Assembly (NCBI GenBank): GCA_015689645.1
Contig: WVSM01000014.1
Coordinates: 1 to 59,504, forward strand
DNA: 59,504 bases
Direction of reading: 5' to 3'
Origin: Rhodobacterales bacterium HKCCE4037
Lineage (GTDB): Bacteria; Pseudomonadota; Alphaproteobacteria; Rhodobacterales; Rhodobacteraceae
Within the stretch, counting starts at the first letter, position 1. Every line of letters starts with the position of its first letter. Positions 25,958 to 35,301 of the stretch are shown here, one piece after another. The notes under the pieces were generated by a model. That model saw only the letters and a program-made list of their open reading frames with translations, was not told the DNA's origin and ran no database searches. The position numbers were made by a program, and so were the translations under genes.

Positions 25958-27829
25958 TCACGCGCCCTCGTGGAAATAATCGTAGATCTTCTGGGCCATC
26001 GCCTCGCTCACCCCTTCGACCGCCTTCAGGTCCGCGAGGTTGGCGCGAGTCACCGCCTTGGCCGAGCCGAAATGCGCCAGAAGCGCCCGTTTCCGCGCGG
26101 CGCCGACGCCCGGCACGTCGTCGAGCGGGGTTGCCGAAACGGCCTTTGACCGTTTCGCGCGGTGCGCGCCAATGGCGAAGCGGTGGGCTTCGTCCCGCAT
26201 GCGCTGGATGAAGTAGAGCACGGGATCGTTGCGTTTGAGCGCGAAGGCCTGCGCGCCGGGGCGATGGAATTCCTCCTTGCCCTGGTCGCGGTCGATGCCC
26301 TTGGCGACGCCGATGAAGGGCACGTCCTCGACGCCGAGGTCGTCCATGATCTCCTTCACCGCCGAGATCTGGCCTGCGCCGCCGTCGATCAGCAGCAGGT
26401 CGGGCCAGGCTTCCGTCTCGCGGTCCGGGTCCTCTTTCAGGAGACGCTTGAACCGGCGCTTCAGCACCTCCTTCATCATGCCGAAATCGTCGCCCGGCGT
26501 CAGGTCCTCGCCGCGGATGTTGAACTTGCGGTATTGGCTTTTCAGGAAACCCTCCGGCCCCGCCACGATCATCGCGCCGACGGCGTGGGCCCCTTGAATG
26601 TGCGAGTTGTCGTAGACCTCGATCCGCTTCGGCGTGCTGTCCAGATCGAAGGCTTCGGCGAGGCCGCGCAGGAGTTTGCCCTGCGCCTGGCTTTCGGCCA
26701 TCTGGCGGCCGAGGCTTTCGCGGGCGTTGCGGCGCGCGCCTTCGATCAGTTCGACCTTCTCGCCGCGCTGGGGGACGAGGATCTCGACCTTCGTGCCGCG
26801 CTTGCCGGACAGCGCATCGGCCATCAGGTCCATGTTCTCGACCGGGTGCGAGAGGATGATCTGACGCGGCACGTCCTTGGTGTCGTAGAACTGGCCGAGG
26901 AAGGCCTCCAGTACCTCGGGTTCCTCGATATCGGGGCCGACGCGGGGGTAGTAATCCTTGTTGCCCCAGTTCTGGTTGGCGCGGATGAAGAAGACCTGAA
27001 CGCAGGCCTGGCCGCCTTCCATGTGGAGCGCGATCACGTCCGCCTCGCGCACGCCGCGCGGGTTGATGCCTTGCGTGGATTGCACGTTGGTGAGTGCGCG
27101 GATGCGGTCGCGCAGGGCGGCGGCGCGTTCGAATTCCATGTCCCTGGACGCCTCGGCCATCTGTTCCGCGAGGTTCGCCTGCAACTCGGTCGAGTCGCCT
27201 TTCAGGAAGCGGACGGCATCGGCCACGGAAGCGGCGTAGTCGTCTTCGCTGATGTGGCCCACGCAGGGGCCGGAGCAGCGCTTGATCTGGTAGAGCAGGC
27301 AGGGGCGCGTCCGGGTCTCGAACGTGGCATCGGTGCAGTTGCGCAGAAGGAAGACCTTCTGAAGCTGGTTCAGCGTTCGGTTCACGGCGCCGGCGCTGGC
27401 GAAGGGACCGAAGTAATCGCCCTTCTCCTTCTTGGCACCGCGATGCTTCTTGATCTGCGGAAAGGCGTGGGTGCGGCTGACGAGGATGTTCGGGAAGCTC
27501 TTGTCGTCGCGCAGCAGAACGTTGAACTTGGGCTTCAGCTGCTTGATGAGGTTCTGTTCAAGCAGCAGCGCCTCGGTTTCCGTGCGCGTGGTCAGGAACA
27601 TCATCGACGCGGTTTCGCGGATCATCCGTGCGATCCGGGGCGAGTGCCCGGACGGCTTGGCGTAGTTCGACACGCGGCGCTTCAGGGCGCGCGCCTTGCC
27701 GACGTAGAGCACCCGCGACTGCGCATCGAGCATCCGGTAGACGCCCGGGCTGTTGTCGAGCGTCCTGAGGTATCCGTGGATCACCTCGTGGCCGGTTTTC
27801 GGCGGAGTCTGGGGCGCGTCGGGCGTCAT
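25958..27829 (-). CDS. uvrC: Excinuclease ABC subunit C
   Basis: 623 residues, full length. The N-terminal GIY-YIG nuclease ([21 protein letters not shown], residues ~32-52) makes the 3' incision. The Cys-rich/UVR region follows ([11 protein letters not shown] near 230). The RNase H-like 5' nuclease contains VYDNSHIQG and LLIDGGAGQ, and the helix-hairpin-helix pair is at the C-terminus ([38 protein letters not shown]). It works with UvrAB in nucleotide excision repair. A long AT-rich region lies upstream. Confidence 0.96.
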   Translation of the reverse strand: MTPDAPQTPPKTGHEVIHGYLRTLDNSPGVYRMLDAQSRVLYVGKARALKRRVSNYAKPSGHSPRIARMIRETASMMFLTTRTETEALLLEQNLIKQLKPKFNVLLRDDKSFPNILVSRTHAFPQIKKHRGAKKEKGDYFGPFASAGAVNRTLNQLQKVFLLRNCTDATFETRTRPCLLYQIKRCSGPCVGHISEDDYAASVADAVRFLKGDSTELQANLAEQMAEASRDMEFERAAALRDRIRALTNVQSTQGINPRGVREADVIALHMEGGQACVQVFFIRANQNWGNKDYYPRVGPDIEEPEVLEAFLGQFYDTKDVPRQIILSHPVENMDLMADALSGKRGTKVEILVPQRGEKVELIEGARRNARESLGRQMAESQAQGKLLRGLAEAFDLDSTPKRIEVYDNSHIQGAHAVGAMIVAGPEGFLKSQYRKFNIRGEDLTPGDDFGMMKEVLKRRFKRLLKEDPDRETEAWPDLLLIDGGAGQISAVKEIMDDLGVEDVPFIGVAKGIDRDQGKEEFHRPGAQAFALKRNDPVLYFIQRMRDEAHRFAIGAHRAKRSKAVSATPLDDVPGVGAARKRALLAHFGSAKAVTRANLADLKAVEGVSEAMAQKIYDYFHEGA

Positions 27830-28117
27830 GTTTCAGGGATTTCTGATTCTGTTTCGGGCTGCAACGGATCGGGCGACCTATCAAGGGGTAAGGTTTCCAC
27901 CGTTTCTGTGGATAACCTTTGGGAGAACTATTGGGCACACGGAAATTTTCGTTGTTTTCGGCACCTTTCTACGCTTTGCCTGTTTTTTAGACATTTTTTT
28001 AACTACTTGATTCAGAACGAAACTTTCCGCCTGTATACCGGCCGTCATGTTGCTGCAACGAAACATTTACAAGATCGTCATCTTATGAGCGGCGGTGGAG
28101 AATCAAGCGACGCAGCG
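27830..28117. other. AT-rich intergenic region upstream of uvrC with a DnaA-box match
   Basis: This 288-bp gap is clearly richer in A and T than its surroundings, mostly at 27935-28080 with long T runs (TTTTTTAGACATTTTTTTAACT near 27984-28005). A perfect DnaA-box sequence TTATCCACA reads on the minus strand at 27907-27915. The region should also carry the uvrC promoter. A 61-codon minus-strand frame at 27881-28066 has low-GC codons unlike the neighbours, and I do not call it a gene. Confidence 0.5.
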
Positions 28118-28891
28118 TCACTCGACCCCCACGACGTCGGGCGTTTCCCAGCCCAGATGCTGTCCGCCATCGACGCAGATCAGCTGTCCCGTGACGGATT
28201 TCGCTGTGAGGAAATAGCGTAACGCCTCGCAGATACCCTGTGGATCGGCGCCGCGCTCAAGCACCGTTGCGGCGCGTTGCTTTGCGAAGTGTTCCTCCGA
28301 CTGGCGCGCCCCTTTCATCGTCGGCCCCGGCCCGATGGCGTTGACGCGCGCGCGGGGCGCCAGCGCCTGCGCCGAGGTGCGGGTGAGCGCCCAGAGGCCC
28401 ATCTTGGCGATGGTGTAGGTCATGAATTCCGGTGTCAGCTTGCGCACGCGCTGGTCGCACATGTTCACGATCAGGCCACGGGCGACCGGCTCGTCATTCT
28501 CGTCCATGTCCGGATCGGGCAGTTGCGCGGCAAGCGCCTGTGTCAGGACGAAGGGCGCGCGCAGGTTCGATTCCATGTGCCTGTCCCAGCTGTCGCGGGT
28601 GGCGCTTTCGATGTTGTCGTAATCGAAGATGGAGGCGTTGTTGATCAGCACCTCGATCGGCCCCAGCGCCTCGGCCGCGCGGGGCAGAAGCGCCTGAACC
28701 TCGTCCTCGACCGTGAGGTCCGCCTGCAGGGCCACGGCCTTCACACCATGGGCGCGGATCTCCTCGCAGGTCCGTTCGGCCTCGTCTTCGCTGCCGTGGT
28801 AATGCACGGCGATGTCATGTCCGTGGGCTGCAAGTTCGAGGGCCATGGCGCGGCCCAGCCGTTTCGCGGCGCCGGTAACAAGTGCTGTCAT
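28118..28891 (-). CDS. SDR-family oxidoreductase
   Basis: 257 residues of the classical short-chain dehydrogenase type. It has TGAAKRLGRAMA (nucleotide-binding TG...G.G-type loop), NNASIFD, and the catalytic Tyr and Lys in YTIAKMG near residues 160-166. The opening motif AAKRLGR with HYHGSEDEAE is close to that of pteridine/dihydromonapterin reductases (FolM-like), so a pterin substrate is possible but not shown. It ends a compact minus-strand group (S49 peptidase, zinc-ribbon protein, antiporter, SDR). Confidence 0.85.
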   Translation of the reverse strand: MTALVTGAAKRLGRAMALELAAHGHDIAVHYHGSEDEAERTCEEIRAHGVKAVALQADLTVEDEVQALLPRAAEALGPIEVLINNASIFDYDNIESATRDSWDRHMESNLRAPFVLTQALAAQLPDPDMDENDEPVARGLIVNMCDQRVRKLTPEFMTYTIAKMGLWALTRTSAQALAPRARVNAIGPGPTMKGARQSEEHFAKQRAATVLERGADPQGICEALRYFLTAKSVTGQLICVDGGQHLGWETPDVVGVE

Positions 28892-28901
28892 GTCTTCATC
28901 C

Positions 28902-29846
28902 TCAGATCAGGAGGATCACGATATAGCCCGCATAGAGCGCGGAAAAGGCCAGACCCACCAAGCGCCCCATGGGAAGCCTGCGGAACACGAAAGGCAGCAG
29001 CACCAGCGAGGCCGCGAGCATGACCCATAGGTCGAAATTCAGGATCTCCGGATCGACCGGGATCGGGCCGACAAGGCTGGCGATGCCAATGATCGCCAGG
29101 AGGTTGAAGATGTTGGAGCCGATGACATTGCCGATGGCCACGTCCGCCTGCCTGCGGAAGGCGGCCATCACGGTAGTGGCGAGTTCCGGCAGGGAGGTGC
29201 CGACGGCCACGAGCGTCAGGCCGATCACCGTGTCGGAGACACCGTAGGCGGTGGCGATCTCGGTGGCGCTGTCGATCAGGAGATTGGCCCCCAGCGGCAG
29301 GCCGACAAGGCCGAGGACGATGTAGACGCCGATCTTCCACCATTCCATGTCGGGATCGGCTTCTTCGAGGTCATCGGCGTCGTCCGCGTTGGCATCGCGG
29401 TGGGCCTTGGCCGAGCGCACGGCATCGGCCAGCACCAGGGCGATGCCCGCCAGCAGGATCAGCCCGTGCCACCAGACCAGCGGCCCGAGGAAGCAGAGCC
29501 CGATGAACAGCACGCTTGCCGCCAGCATGAACACGTATTCGCGCCGCGTGTCCGAGGTCGCGCCAAGCCCCGCCATCAGCGCGGGCAGGCCGAGGACCAG
29601 GAGCACGTTGGCGGTGTTGGAGCCGACGACATTGCCGAGCGCCAGGCCAGGCACGCCTTCGAGGATCGACTGGACGGAAATCAGCAGCTCCGGCGCGGAG
29701 GTGCCGAAGGCCACCACGGTCAGCGAGACGATCAGGGCGGGGATGCCCAGCCGCAGGGCGAGGTTCACCGCGCCTTTCACCAGCACGTCACCGGCCAGCA
29801 GCAGGATCACCAGCCCGAGGATCGCGAAACCGAAGACGTCAGCCAT
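28902..29846 (-). CDS. Calcium/sodium antiporter (CaCA family, YrbG-like)
   Basis: 314 residues with ten or so membrane helices and two copies of the alpha-repeat: LTVVAFGTSAPELLISVQSI (residues ~40-60) and GLTLVAVGTSLPELATTVMAAF (about 203-224), both with the GTS.PE core that binds the cation. A charged loop rich in Asp and Glu (AHRDANADDADDLEEADPD, residues ~148-166) joins the halves. Its start overlaps the end of the small zinc-ribbon gene. Confidence 0.92.
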   Translation of the reverse strand: MADVFGFAILGLVILLLAGDVLVKGAVNLALRLGIPALIVSLTVVAFGTSAPELLISVQSILEGVPGLALGNVVGSNTANVLLVLGLPALMAGLGATSDTRREYVFMLAASVLFIGLCFLGPLVWWHGLILLAGIALVLADAVRSAKAHRDANADDADDLEEADPDMEWWKIGVYIVLGLVGLPLGANLLIDSATEIATAYGVSDTVIGLTLVAVGTSLPELATTVMAAFRRQADVAIGNVIGSNIFNLLAIIGIASLVGPIPVDPEILNFDLWVMLAASLVLLPFVFRRLPMGRLVGLAFSALYAGYIVILLI

Positions 29847-30042
29847 TCTCGTCCTCGTCGCGGCAGGCGCGGCATTTGCCGCCCCGCAGGTTCATGCGGC
29901 CGCAGCTCGGGCAGGTCGAAGGCCTCGGCAGGGCACCGGGCTTGTTGCGGTCGATGCCTTTCGCGCCGCCGGGCCAGCGCAGCCGACCGAACATCGCCAG
30001 CACCACCATGCCGATGAGGAACAGGGAAACGACCTTCAGCAT
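29839..30042 (-). CDS. Small membrane protein with zinc-ribbon motif
   Basis: 67 residues from the ATG at 30042, which overlaps the S49 peptidase stop as TGATG; a GTG one codon earlier is possible. One membrane helix (residues 3-20) is followed by a short soluble part with two cysteine pairs, CPSCGR and CRACRDED, spaced like a zinc ribbon. The coupling on both sides supports expression. The function is unknown; small proteins of this form are common between other genes in Rhodobacteraceae. Confidence 0.75.
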   Translation of the reverse strand: MLKVVSLFLIGMVVLAMFGRLRWPGGAKGIDRNKPGALPRPSTCPSCGRMNLRGGKCRACRDEDENG

Positions 30043-30842
30043 CACGAGAGGCCGTATCGCGCGAAAAGCGCGCGCTCCTGCAGGCCAAGGTCGACGTCTT
30101 CCATCACCTGCGCGCCGAAGCGCGACAGAAGGCCCTTCTTGGGCCCGTGCACGGAGAAGCGCACCTTGTCGCCGTAGAGCTCTTTCATCTTCGGCACGAG
30201 GTGGCCGATGCCGTCGGCCAGCCCCAGTTCGACGCCCTTCGCGCCGGTCCAGAAAGCGCCGGTGAAGAGGTCCTTGTCCTCGGCCAGCCTGTCGCCGCGC
30301 CGCGCCTTCACGTGGTCGATGAAGGCCGCGTGAATGTCGCGCTGGATGTCCTTGAGGCGCTCGACATCCTCGGACCGTTCGGGGCGGAACGGATCGAGGA
30401 TCGACTTGTCCTCCCCCGCGGTGTGCACGCGCCGTTCGACGCCGATCTTCTGCATCGCCTCGACGAAACCGAAGCTGGCGGAGATGACACCAATGGAGCC
30501 GACGATGGACGACGGATCGACGTGGATGTCATCGCCCGCACAGGCGAGCCAATAGCCACCCGAGGCGGCCACGTCCTCGACGAAGGCGTGAACCTTGACC
30601 TCCTTCTCCTCGGCCAGCCGGCGGATGCGCGCAGCGACAAGCGCCGATTGCACCGGGCTGCCGCCGGGCGAGTTGATCGACAGGGCGACGGCCTTGGGCT
30701 TGCCCTTGGAAAAGGCCTTTTCGATGACGCTGGAATAGGTTGCGTCGCTGATCCCGCCCCGGGCTCCGGCGGCAATCGCGCCATGCAGGCGGATGACCGA
30801 CACCAGGGGCTCGGACTTCAGGAAAGGGATAAAGCGCTTCAT
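30042..30842 (-). CDS. S49-family peptidase (SppA/SohB-like)
   Basis: 266 residues from the ATG at 30842 (MKRFIPFLK). The ClpP-like fold is seen in VSVIRLHGAIAAG, VALSINSPGGSPVQSALVAARIR, the nucleophile region VEDVAASGGYWLACAGD, and GSIGVISASFGFVEAMQKIGVERRVHTAGEDKSILDPF, whose Lys fits the catalytic base of single-domain SppA. It lacks a clear N-terminal membrane helix, so it may be peripheral on the cytoplasmic side. Family members degrade signal peptides or small membrane protein fragments. Confidence 0.88.
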   Translation of the reverse strand: MKRFIPFLKSEPLVSVIRLHGAIAAGARGGISDATYSSVIEKAFSKGKPKAVALSINSPGGSPVQSALVAARIRRLAEEKEVKVHAFVEDVAASGGYWLACAGDDIHVDPSSIVGSIGVISASFGFVEAMQKIGVERRVHTAGEDKSILDPFRPERSEDVERLKDIQRDIHAAFIDHVKARRGDRLAEDKDLFTGAFWTGAKGVELGLADGIGHLVPKMKELYGDKVRFSVHGPKKGLLSRFGAQVMEDVDLGLQERALFARYGLS

Positions 30843-30929
30843 CAGACGCGATGTAGGCCCCCGGCGCAGGGGCAACAAGGCGCGTGCGGCGTTTTATGGG
30901 GGCGGTGTTGCGGTTTTGGGCGGGGTTCT

Positions 30930-31045
30930 GGTTCCTCAACCGACGGATGGAACGTTGAGGGCTGCCCCCGGCCGCCGGGTGGGGGTGAAGCCCCCGCCCG
31001 GGGGGGGCGGTCGGGGGCTGCCCGGCCTTCAGCCGGGCACGGCTC
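30930..31045. other. GC-rich intergenic hairpins between the S49 and acyl-CoA synthetase genes
   Basis: This lies in the 229-bp gap between two minus-strand genes. It contains the inverted repeats CCTCAAC/GTTGAGG (about 30935-30961), GGGGG-TGAAG-CCCCC (30981-30995) and CCCGGC-CTTCA-GCCGGG (31021-31037). The bias to long G and C runs is stronger than in neighbouring genes. It probably ends the upstream acyl-CoA synthetase transcript (reading leftward). I see no gene in it. Confidence 0.5.
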
Positions 31046-31071
31046 GAAAAGGCAAACTCACGTCTCCTATC

Positions 31072-32508
31072 TCAAACCAGCTTGCGCAGTTCCGTCTTCA
31101 GCACCTTGCCGTAGTTGTTCTTCGGCAATTCGGGCACGGCAATATACGCCTTGGGCCGCTTGAACCGGGCGATCTGCGCCAGGCAATGGGCATCGAGCGC
31201 AGCTTCGTCGAGCGTGTCGCAGACCACGAAAGCCACCACCTCCTCGCCCCATTCCGCGCTGGGGCGGCCGACGACGGAAACCTCGTGGACGGAGGGGTGC
31301 GTCAGAAGCGCCTCCTCCACCTCGCGCGGGTAGATGTTGGTGCCGCCCGAGATGATGACGTCCTTCGAGCGGTCCTGAAGGGTCAGGTAGCCGTCGGCGT
31401 TGAGCGTGCCCACGTCACCGGTCATCAGCCAGCCGTCCTTCAGGGTCTTCGCGGTCGCCTCCGGGTTCTGCCAGTAGCCGGGCATGACGGGCGCGCCCTT
31501 GACCATGATCTCGCCGATCTCGCCCTCGGGCGCATCGACCTTCACCTCGACCAGCGACTGCGCGCGGCCGACCGATTGCAGGCGGTGCTGCCAGTTCGGA
31601 TGAGTGCGGTCGGAGACGTCGGCGCGACTGAGCGCAGTGATCGCCATGGGGCATTCGCCCTGCCCGTAGATCTGCACGAATTTCGGGCCCATCCGGGCGA
31701 CGGCCTCCTCGATATCGGCGCGATACATCGGGCCGCCGCCGTAGACGATGGTCTTGATCCCCTGCCCCGTTTCGCCGCGCGCCTTCGCCACGTCCAGCAG
31801 GCGGCGGACCATCGTGGGTGCCATGAACATGGAGGTGGGACCGTGGGCTTTCGACAGGTCGAGCACCTCGCCCGGATCGAAGCCGCCAGACGCAGGGGCA
31901 ATGTGGCGCGCGCCCATGCGGACGTGGATCGCCGCGTAAAGGCCTGCGCCATGGCTCATCGGCGCGGCGTAGAGGGCGGCATCGTCGGGCGAGACCGGGT
32001 CCACGTCGATCGGATAACAGGCGGAGGTCGCGGCGATCATGCCATGGGTGATCTGCACACCCTTGGGCCGGCCGGTGGTGCCGGAGGTGTAGAAGAGCCA
32101 CGCGAGGTCGGTGGCCTCGCGGGGCACCGGGGCGATGGGATCGGCGGTGACGGAGCCGAACGGGGTGGCGTTCGGGGCCTCCAGCCCTTCGGAGGTGAAG
32201 CAGAGAGTCGCGCCGGAGTTCGTCAGGATGAACTCGGCCTCCTTCGGGTGCAGCTTGGCGTTGACCGGGACGGCGACGGCCCCGGCCCACCAGATGCCGA
32301 ACAGCGCGACGAGATAGTCCGGGCAGTTCTTCGCGAAGATGCCGACGCGGTCGCCGGGGGCGATGCCCCGCGCGGCCAGCCCACCGGCAAGGCGGGCGGC
32401 CTGGTCGGCGAAGCTGGCGTAGTCGGCGACGTGGGCATCGCCCCGCATCAGCGCTGGCGTCGCACCGCGGGTGGCCGCGATGCGCTGGAGCCAGAGCGCG
32501 ATGTTCAA
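31072..32508 (-). CDS. AMP-binding acyl-CoA synthetase family protein
   Basis: 478 residues, a little short for the family. ANL-superfamily motifs: FYTSGTTGRPKGVQITH (AMP-binding P-loop, residues ~138-154), IYGQGECPM, GDVGTLNADGYLTLQDRSKDVIISGGTNIYPREVEE and the C-terminal catalytic Lys in PKNNYGKVLKTEL. It activates a carboxylic acid as adenylate and then CoA thioester; the acid is unknown. The start is a TTG overlapping the stop of the upstream FAH gene as TTGA, so the two proteins are coupled and probably share a pathway. Confidence 0.88.
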   Translation of the reverse strand: MNIALWLQRIAATRGATPALMRGDAHVADYASFADQAARLAGGLAARGIAPGDRVGIFAKNCPDYLVALFGIWWAGAVAVPVNAKLHPKEAEFILTNSGATLCFTSEGLEAPNATPFGSVTADPIAPVPREATDLAWLFYTSGTTGRPKGVQITHGMIAATSACYPIDVDPVSPDDAALYAAPMSHGAGLYAAIHVRMGARHIAPASGGFDPGEVLDLSKAHGPTSMFMAPTMVRRLLDVAKARGETGQGIKTIVYGGGPMYRADIEEAVARMGPKFVQIYGQGECPMAITALSRADVSDRTHPNWQHRLQSVGRAQSLVEVKVDAPEGEIGEIMVKGAPVMPGYWQNPEATAKTLKDGWLMTGDVGTLNADGYLTLQDRSKDVIISGGTNIYPREVEEALLTHPSVHEVSVVGRPSAEWGEEVVAFVVCDTLDEAALDAHCLAQIARFKRPKAYIAVPELPKNNYGKVLKTELRKLV

Positions 32509-33323
32509 GAAGCGCGCACCGGCAGGCGCTGTTCGCCGAGGCCGTCGATGCCAAGCCGCATCACCTGCCCGTCCTTCAGGAACACCTGTGGCTTCTTGCC
32601 CATGCCGACGCCCGGAGGCGTGCCCGTGGTGATGAGGTCACCGGGCTCCAGCGTCATGAAGCGCGAGATGTATTCGACGAGGAAGGCAGGCTTGAAGATC
32701 ATCGTGTCGGTCGTGCCGTCCTGCATCCGCTGGCCGTCGACGTCGAGCCAGATGGCGCGGCCCGTGGGGTCGCCGAGTTCGTCCGCCGTGACCATCCATG
32801 GCCCGATGGGCGCGAAGGTGTCGTAGCTTTTGCCCTTGGTCCACTGGCCGCCCATCTCCTGCTGGTAGGCGCGTTCGGAGATATCGTTGACCACGCAATA
32901 GCCCGCGATATGCGCGGCGCCGTCCGTGGCATGTTTGGCCGTCTTGCCGATGACGATGCCAAGCTCGACCTCCCAATCGGTCTTCTCGCTGCCCGGCGGC
33001 AGGATGACCGGATCGGTGGGGCCGGAAATGGCGGTGGTGGCCTTCATGAACAGCACCGGCTCGGTCGGCACGTCCCACCCGCCTTCCGCGGCGTGGTCGG
33101 CGTAGTTCAGGCCGACGCAGACCAGCTTGCCGGGGCGCGCGATGCAGGGGCCGAGGCGGGTGTCGCCCACTTGCGGCAGGGCATCCACGTCGATCTGCGG
33201 CATGTCCGCAAGCATCGCGCCGTCGATATCGCCGACCACGCCGCTGAGGTCGCGCACGCCGCCCTCCGCATCCAGAACGCCCGGCTTTTCCTGCCCCGCT
33301 TCACCCCATCTGACAAATCGCAT
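32505..33323 (-). CDS. Fumarylacetoacetate hydrolase-family protein
   Basis: 272 residues from the ATG at 33323. Typical FAH features: CVGLNYADHAAEGG, FMKATTAISGPTDPVILP, the metal ligands in DWEVELGIVIGKTAKH (E..E) and VVNDISERAYQ, the WTKGKSYDTFAPIGPWMVTADEL block, and TGTPPGVGMGKKP. Family members cleave or hydrate 2-keto-acyl compounds such as sugar-acid or aromatic breakdown products; this clade includes 2,4-diketo-3-deoxyfuconate hydrolases. It is coupled to the downstream acyl-CoA synthetase and diverges from ribokinase across 66 bp. Confidence 0.88.
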   Translation of the reverse strand: MRFVRWGEAGQEKPGVLDAEGGVRDLSGVVGDIDGAMLADMPQIDVDALPQVGDTRLGPCIARPGKLVCVGLNYADHAAEGGWDVPTEPVLFMKATTAISGPTDPVILPPGSEKTDWEVELGIVIGKTAKHATDGAAHIAGYCVVNDISERAYQQEMGGQWTKGKSYDTFAPIGPWMVTADELGDPTGRAIWLDVDGQRMQDGTTDTMIFKPAFLVEYISRFMTLEPGDLITTGTPPGVGMGKKPQVFLKDGQVMRLGIDGLGEQRLPVRAS

Positions 33324-33389
33324 GTCGTGCTCCCTTGCATGATTTGTCGGCATCATGCTTCGCTGATCCGGCAAGGGAAAGGGGGGCAG

Positions 33390-34304
33390 ATGCCTGAAAT
33401 CATCATCCTCGGCGTGTTCGTCGCCGATGCCGCGTATCGCACCGCGAAAATGCCTGTCACGGGCCAGACGCTGCTTGGCACCGGGTTCCAGCTCGGGCCC
33501 GGCGGCAAGGGATCGAACCAGTCGGTTGCGGCGGCGAAGGCGGGCGGCGACGTGGGCTTCCTCAGCCGGATCGGCGCCGATACCTTCGGGCAGATGGGCC
33601 GCGACGTCTGGGAGGCTGCGGGCGTGGTGCCGATGGTGATCGAGGATGCGGAGCGGCCCACGGGATCGGCGGGCATCTTCATCGAGGAGGCGACGGGGCG
33701 GAACGCCATCGTGATCGTGCCCGGTGCCGCCGGGGCGATCAGCGCGTCGGACGTGGAGGCGCGCGCCGCCGAGATCGCGGCGGCCAAGGTGGCGATGACG
33801 CAGCTGGAACAGCCGATGGACGCGGCGCTGCGCTTCCTGGAACTGGCGTCGGAGGCCGGTGTCACCACGATCCTTAACCCCGCACCGGCGGCGGACTTGC
33901 CCGACGGCCTGCTGGCGCTCTGCGATTACGTGACGCCGAACGAAACCGAGGCGGAGGAACTGACCGGCTGCAAGGTCACAGGGCCGGACGACGCGCTCGA
34001 CGCCGCGAAGGCATTGCTAGCGCTGGGAGTGCGCAAGGGCGCGCTGATCACGCTGGGGGAGAACGGGTCGCTCTACTGGGACGGGGCAGAGGCGATCCAC
34101 ACGGCGCCGATGAATGCCGGGCGCGCGGTGGACACGACCGGCGCGGGCGATGCGTTCAACGGCGGGTTCGCCTGTGCGCTGGCGGAGGGGCTGGCCGTGC
34201 GCGAGGCGCTGCGCTTCGCCACGGCGACGGCGGCCCTGTCGGTCACGAAACACGGGACGGCGGCGTCGATGCCCGCGCGGGCGGAGATCGAGGCGCTGCT
34301 CTAG
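33390..34304 (+). CDS. rbsK: Ribokinase-family sugar kinase
   Basis: 304 residues from the ATG at 33390, with AAAGGGGGG just upstream. PfkB motifs: GFQLGPGGKGSNQSVAAAKAGG (residues ~32-53) and the catalytic DTTGAGDAFNGGFACALAEG (about 250-269), plus ILNPAPA and VTPNETEAEELTG, as in ribokinases. It phosphorylates ribose or a similar sugar at O5. A symbol of rbsK is reasonable, but substrate within PfkB kinases can vary. Its last 4 bp overlap the end of the convergent glycosyltransferase gene. Confidence 0.85.
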   Translation: MPEIIILGVFVADAAYRTAKMPVTGQTLLGTGFQLGPGGKGSNQSVAAAKAGGDVGFLSRIGADTFGQMGRDVWEAAGVVPMVIEDAERPTGSAGIFIEEATGRNAIVIVPGAAGAISASDVEARAAEIAAAKVAMTQLEQPMDAALRFLELASEAGVTTILNPAPAADLPDGLLALCDYVTPNETEAEELTGCKVTGPDDALDAAKALLALGVRKGALITLGENGSLYWDGAEAIHTAPMNAGRAVDTTGAGDAFNGGFACALAEGLAVREALRFATATAALSVTKHGTAASMPARAEIEALL

Positions 34305-35236
34305 CCGTCCTCCTCCCCCAGCGCATCGAGGGAGGTCTCGACGTCCTGCACCCAAGCGACGATCCCGTCGCGGTGGGCGGCGGGCACGGTGTCCAGCAAC
34401 ATGTCGCGCAGGCCCGCCCATTGCGGGCTTTGGAACAGGAACCGCATCCGGTGGTAATGCAGGATCAGCGCATCCGGCGTCTGGCTGTAGTCGGCCCGGT
34501 GCGACAGCGAATAATTGTACAGCTCGTCCAGCACCCGCACCTTGTAGCCAAACCGCGCCATGGTCAGCGGCAGCGTGATCTGGTCGAGCCACGGGCGCTT
34601 GTTGGCGATCTTGCAATTGTGGTCGAAATCCAGCGCGGTATCGCGCCAGTGTTCGGCAAAGCGCATCCCGTCGGCGGCATGGCGCGCCTCGGGGAAAGCC
34701 ACGAGCCCGGCGTTGAAATAAGGGACATATTCCATCTTGGCCCCGCGCAGCAGGCGCACACGCTCCTTCGGCACACTCAGGCCGAAATGTGCGTAGGCGC
34801 GGGTCCAGCGGGCGTTCTTGCCCCCCCAGGTCGGCCGCCCCTCGGGCGCCGCGCTGACCGTGTCGGCGGGCAGGTCCATGAACTCGGCCAGGCTGCGGGT
34901 GCAGGCCATGTCGGTGTCGAGAAAGACGGAATGGCTCGTCCCCCGATCATCGCAGGAGGCGACGATCTTGTTGCCGTGCGGATAGGGGCTTTTCCACTGC
35001 GGCGGCGCGGCGAGCGTGCGCAATTCCACCCCGCAGGCCTCGAACATGGCGTGGGTCATGTCGCGGATCTCAGGGCGGTAGGCCTCGGACACGTAGGCGA
35101 ACAGGCGGATGCGGTTGTCGCCCGCGTGCGCCGCCTTCAGGCTGGCCGAAAGCAGCCAGGATTGTTTCTGCAACCGCTCCCCATCGGCGACGAAGAAAAG
35201 CCCCAGCGATGGGTCGGAGGATGTCGGATCGGCCAT
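34301..35236 (-). CDS. Putative GT-A-fold glycosyltransferase
   Basis: 311 residues without signal peptide. The opening LGLFFVADGERLQKQSWLLSASLKAAH, the central HSVFLDTDMACTRSLAEFM (a DxD-like metal motif near residues 107-109) and YVPYFNAGLVAFPEARHA resemble the GT8-like GT-A folds that read a nucleotide sugar. FDHNCKIANKRPWLDQITLPL fits the acceptor helix. Neither donor nor acceptor can be named. It stands alone, minus strand, converging with ribokinase. Confidence 0.65.
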   Translation of the reverse strand: MADPTSSDPSLGLFFVADGERLQKQSWLLSASLKAAHAGDNRIRLFAYVSEAYRPEIRDMTHAMFEACGVELRTLAAPPQWKSPYPHGNKIVASCDDRGTSHSVFLDTDMACTRSLAEFMDLPADTVSAAPEGRPTWGGKNARWTRAYAHFGLSVPKERVRLLRGAKMEYVPYFNAGLVAFPEARHAADGMRFAEHWRDTALDFDHNCKIANKRPWLDQITLPLTMARFGYKVRVLDELYNYSLSHRADYSQTPDALILHYHRMRFLFQSPQWAGLRDMLLDTVPAAHRDGIVAWVQDVETSLDALGEEDG

Positions 35237-35301
35237 GGTCGTGTCTTGCGCTTTTCGTCTGCTCTGGCCCTACCCTGCCCCGGACCGGGTCAAATCGCCA
35301 G

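Noticed and set aside
27881-28066. 61-codon minus-strand frame in the AT-rich gap
   Set aside because: Low-GC codons, no ribosome-binding site and no family; kept only as part of the intergenic description.
26162-28222. Plus-strand frame of 686 codons opposite uvrC
   Set aside because: Antisense shadow; uvrC has complete domains in the other strand.
30793-32826. Plus-strand frame of 677 codons opposite the acyl-CoA synthetase
   Set aside because: Composition typical of reverse-strand frames; no start signal or family motif.
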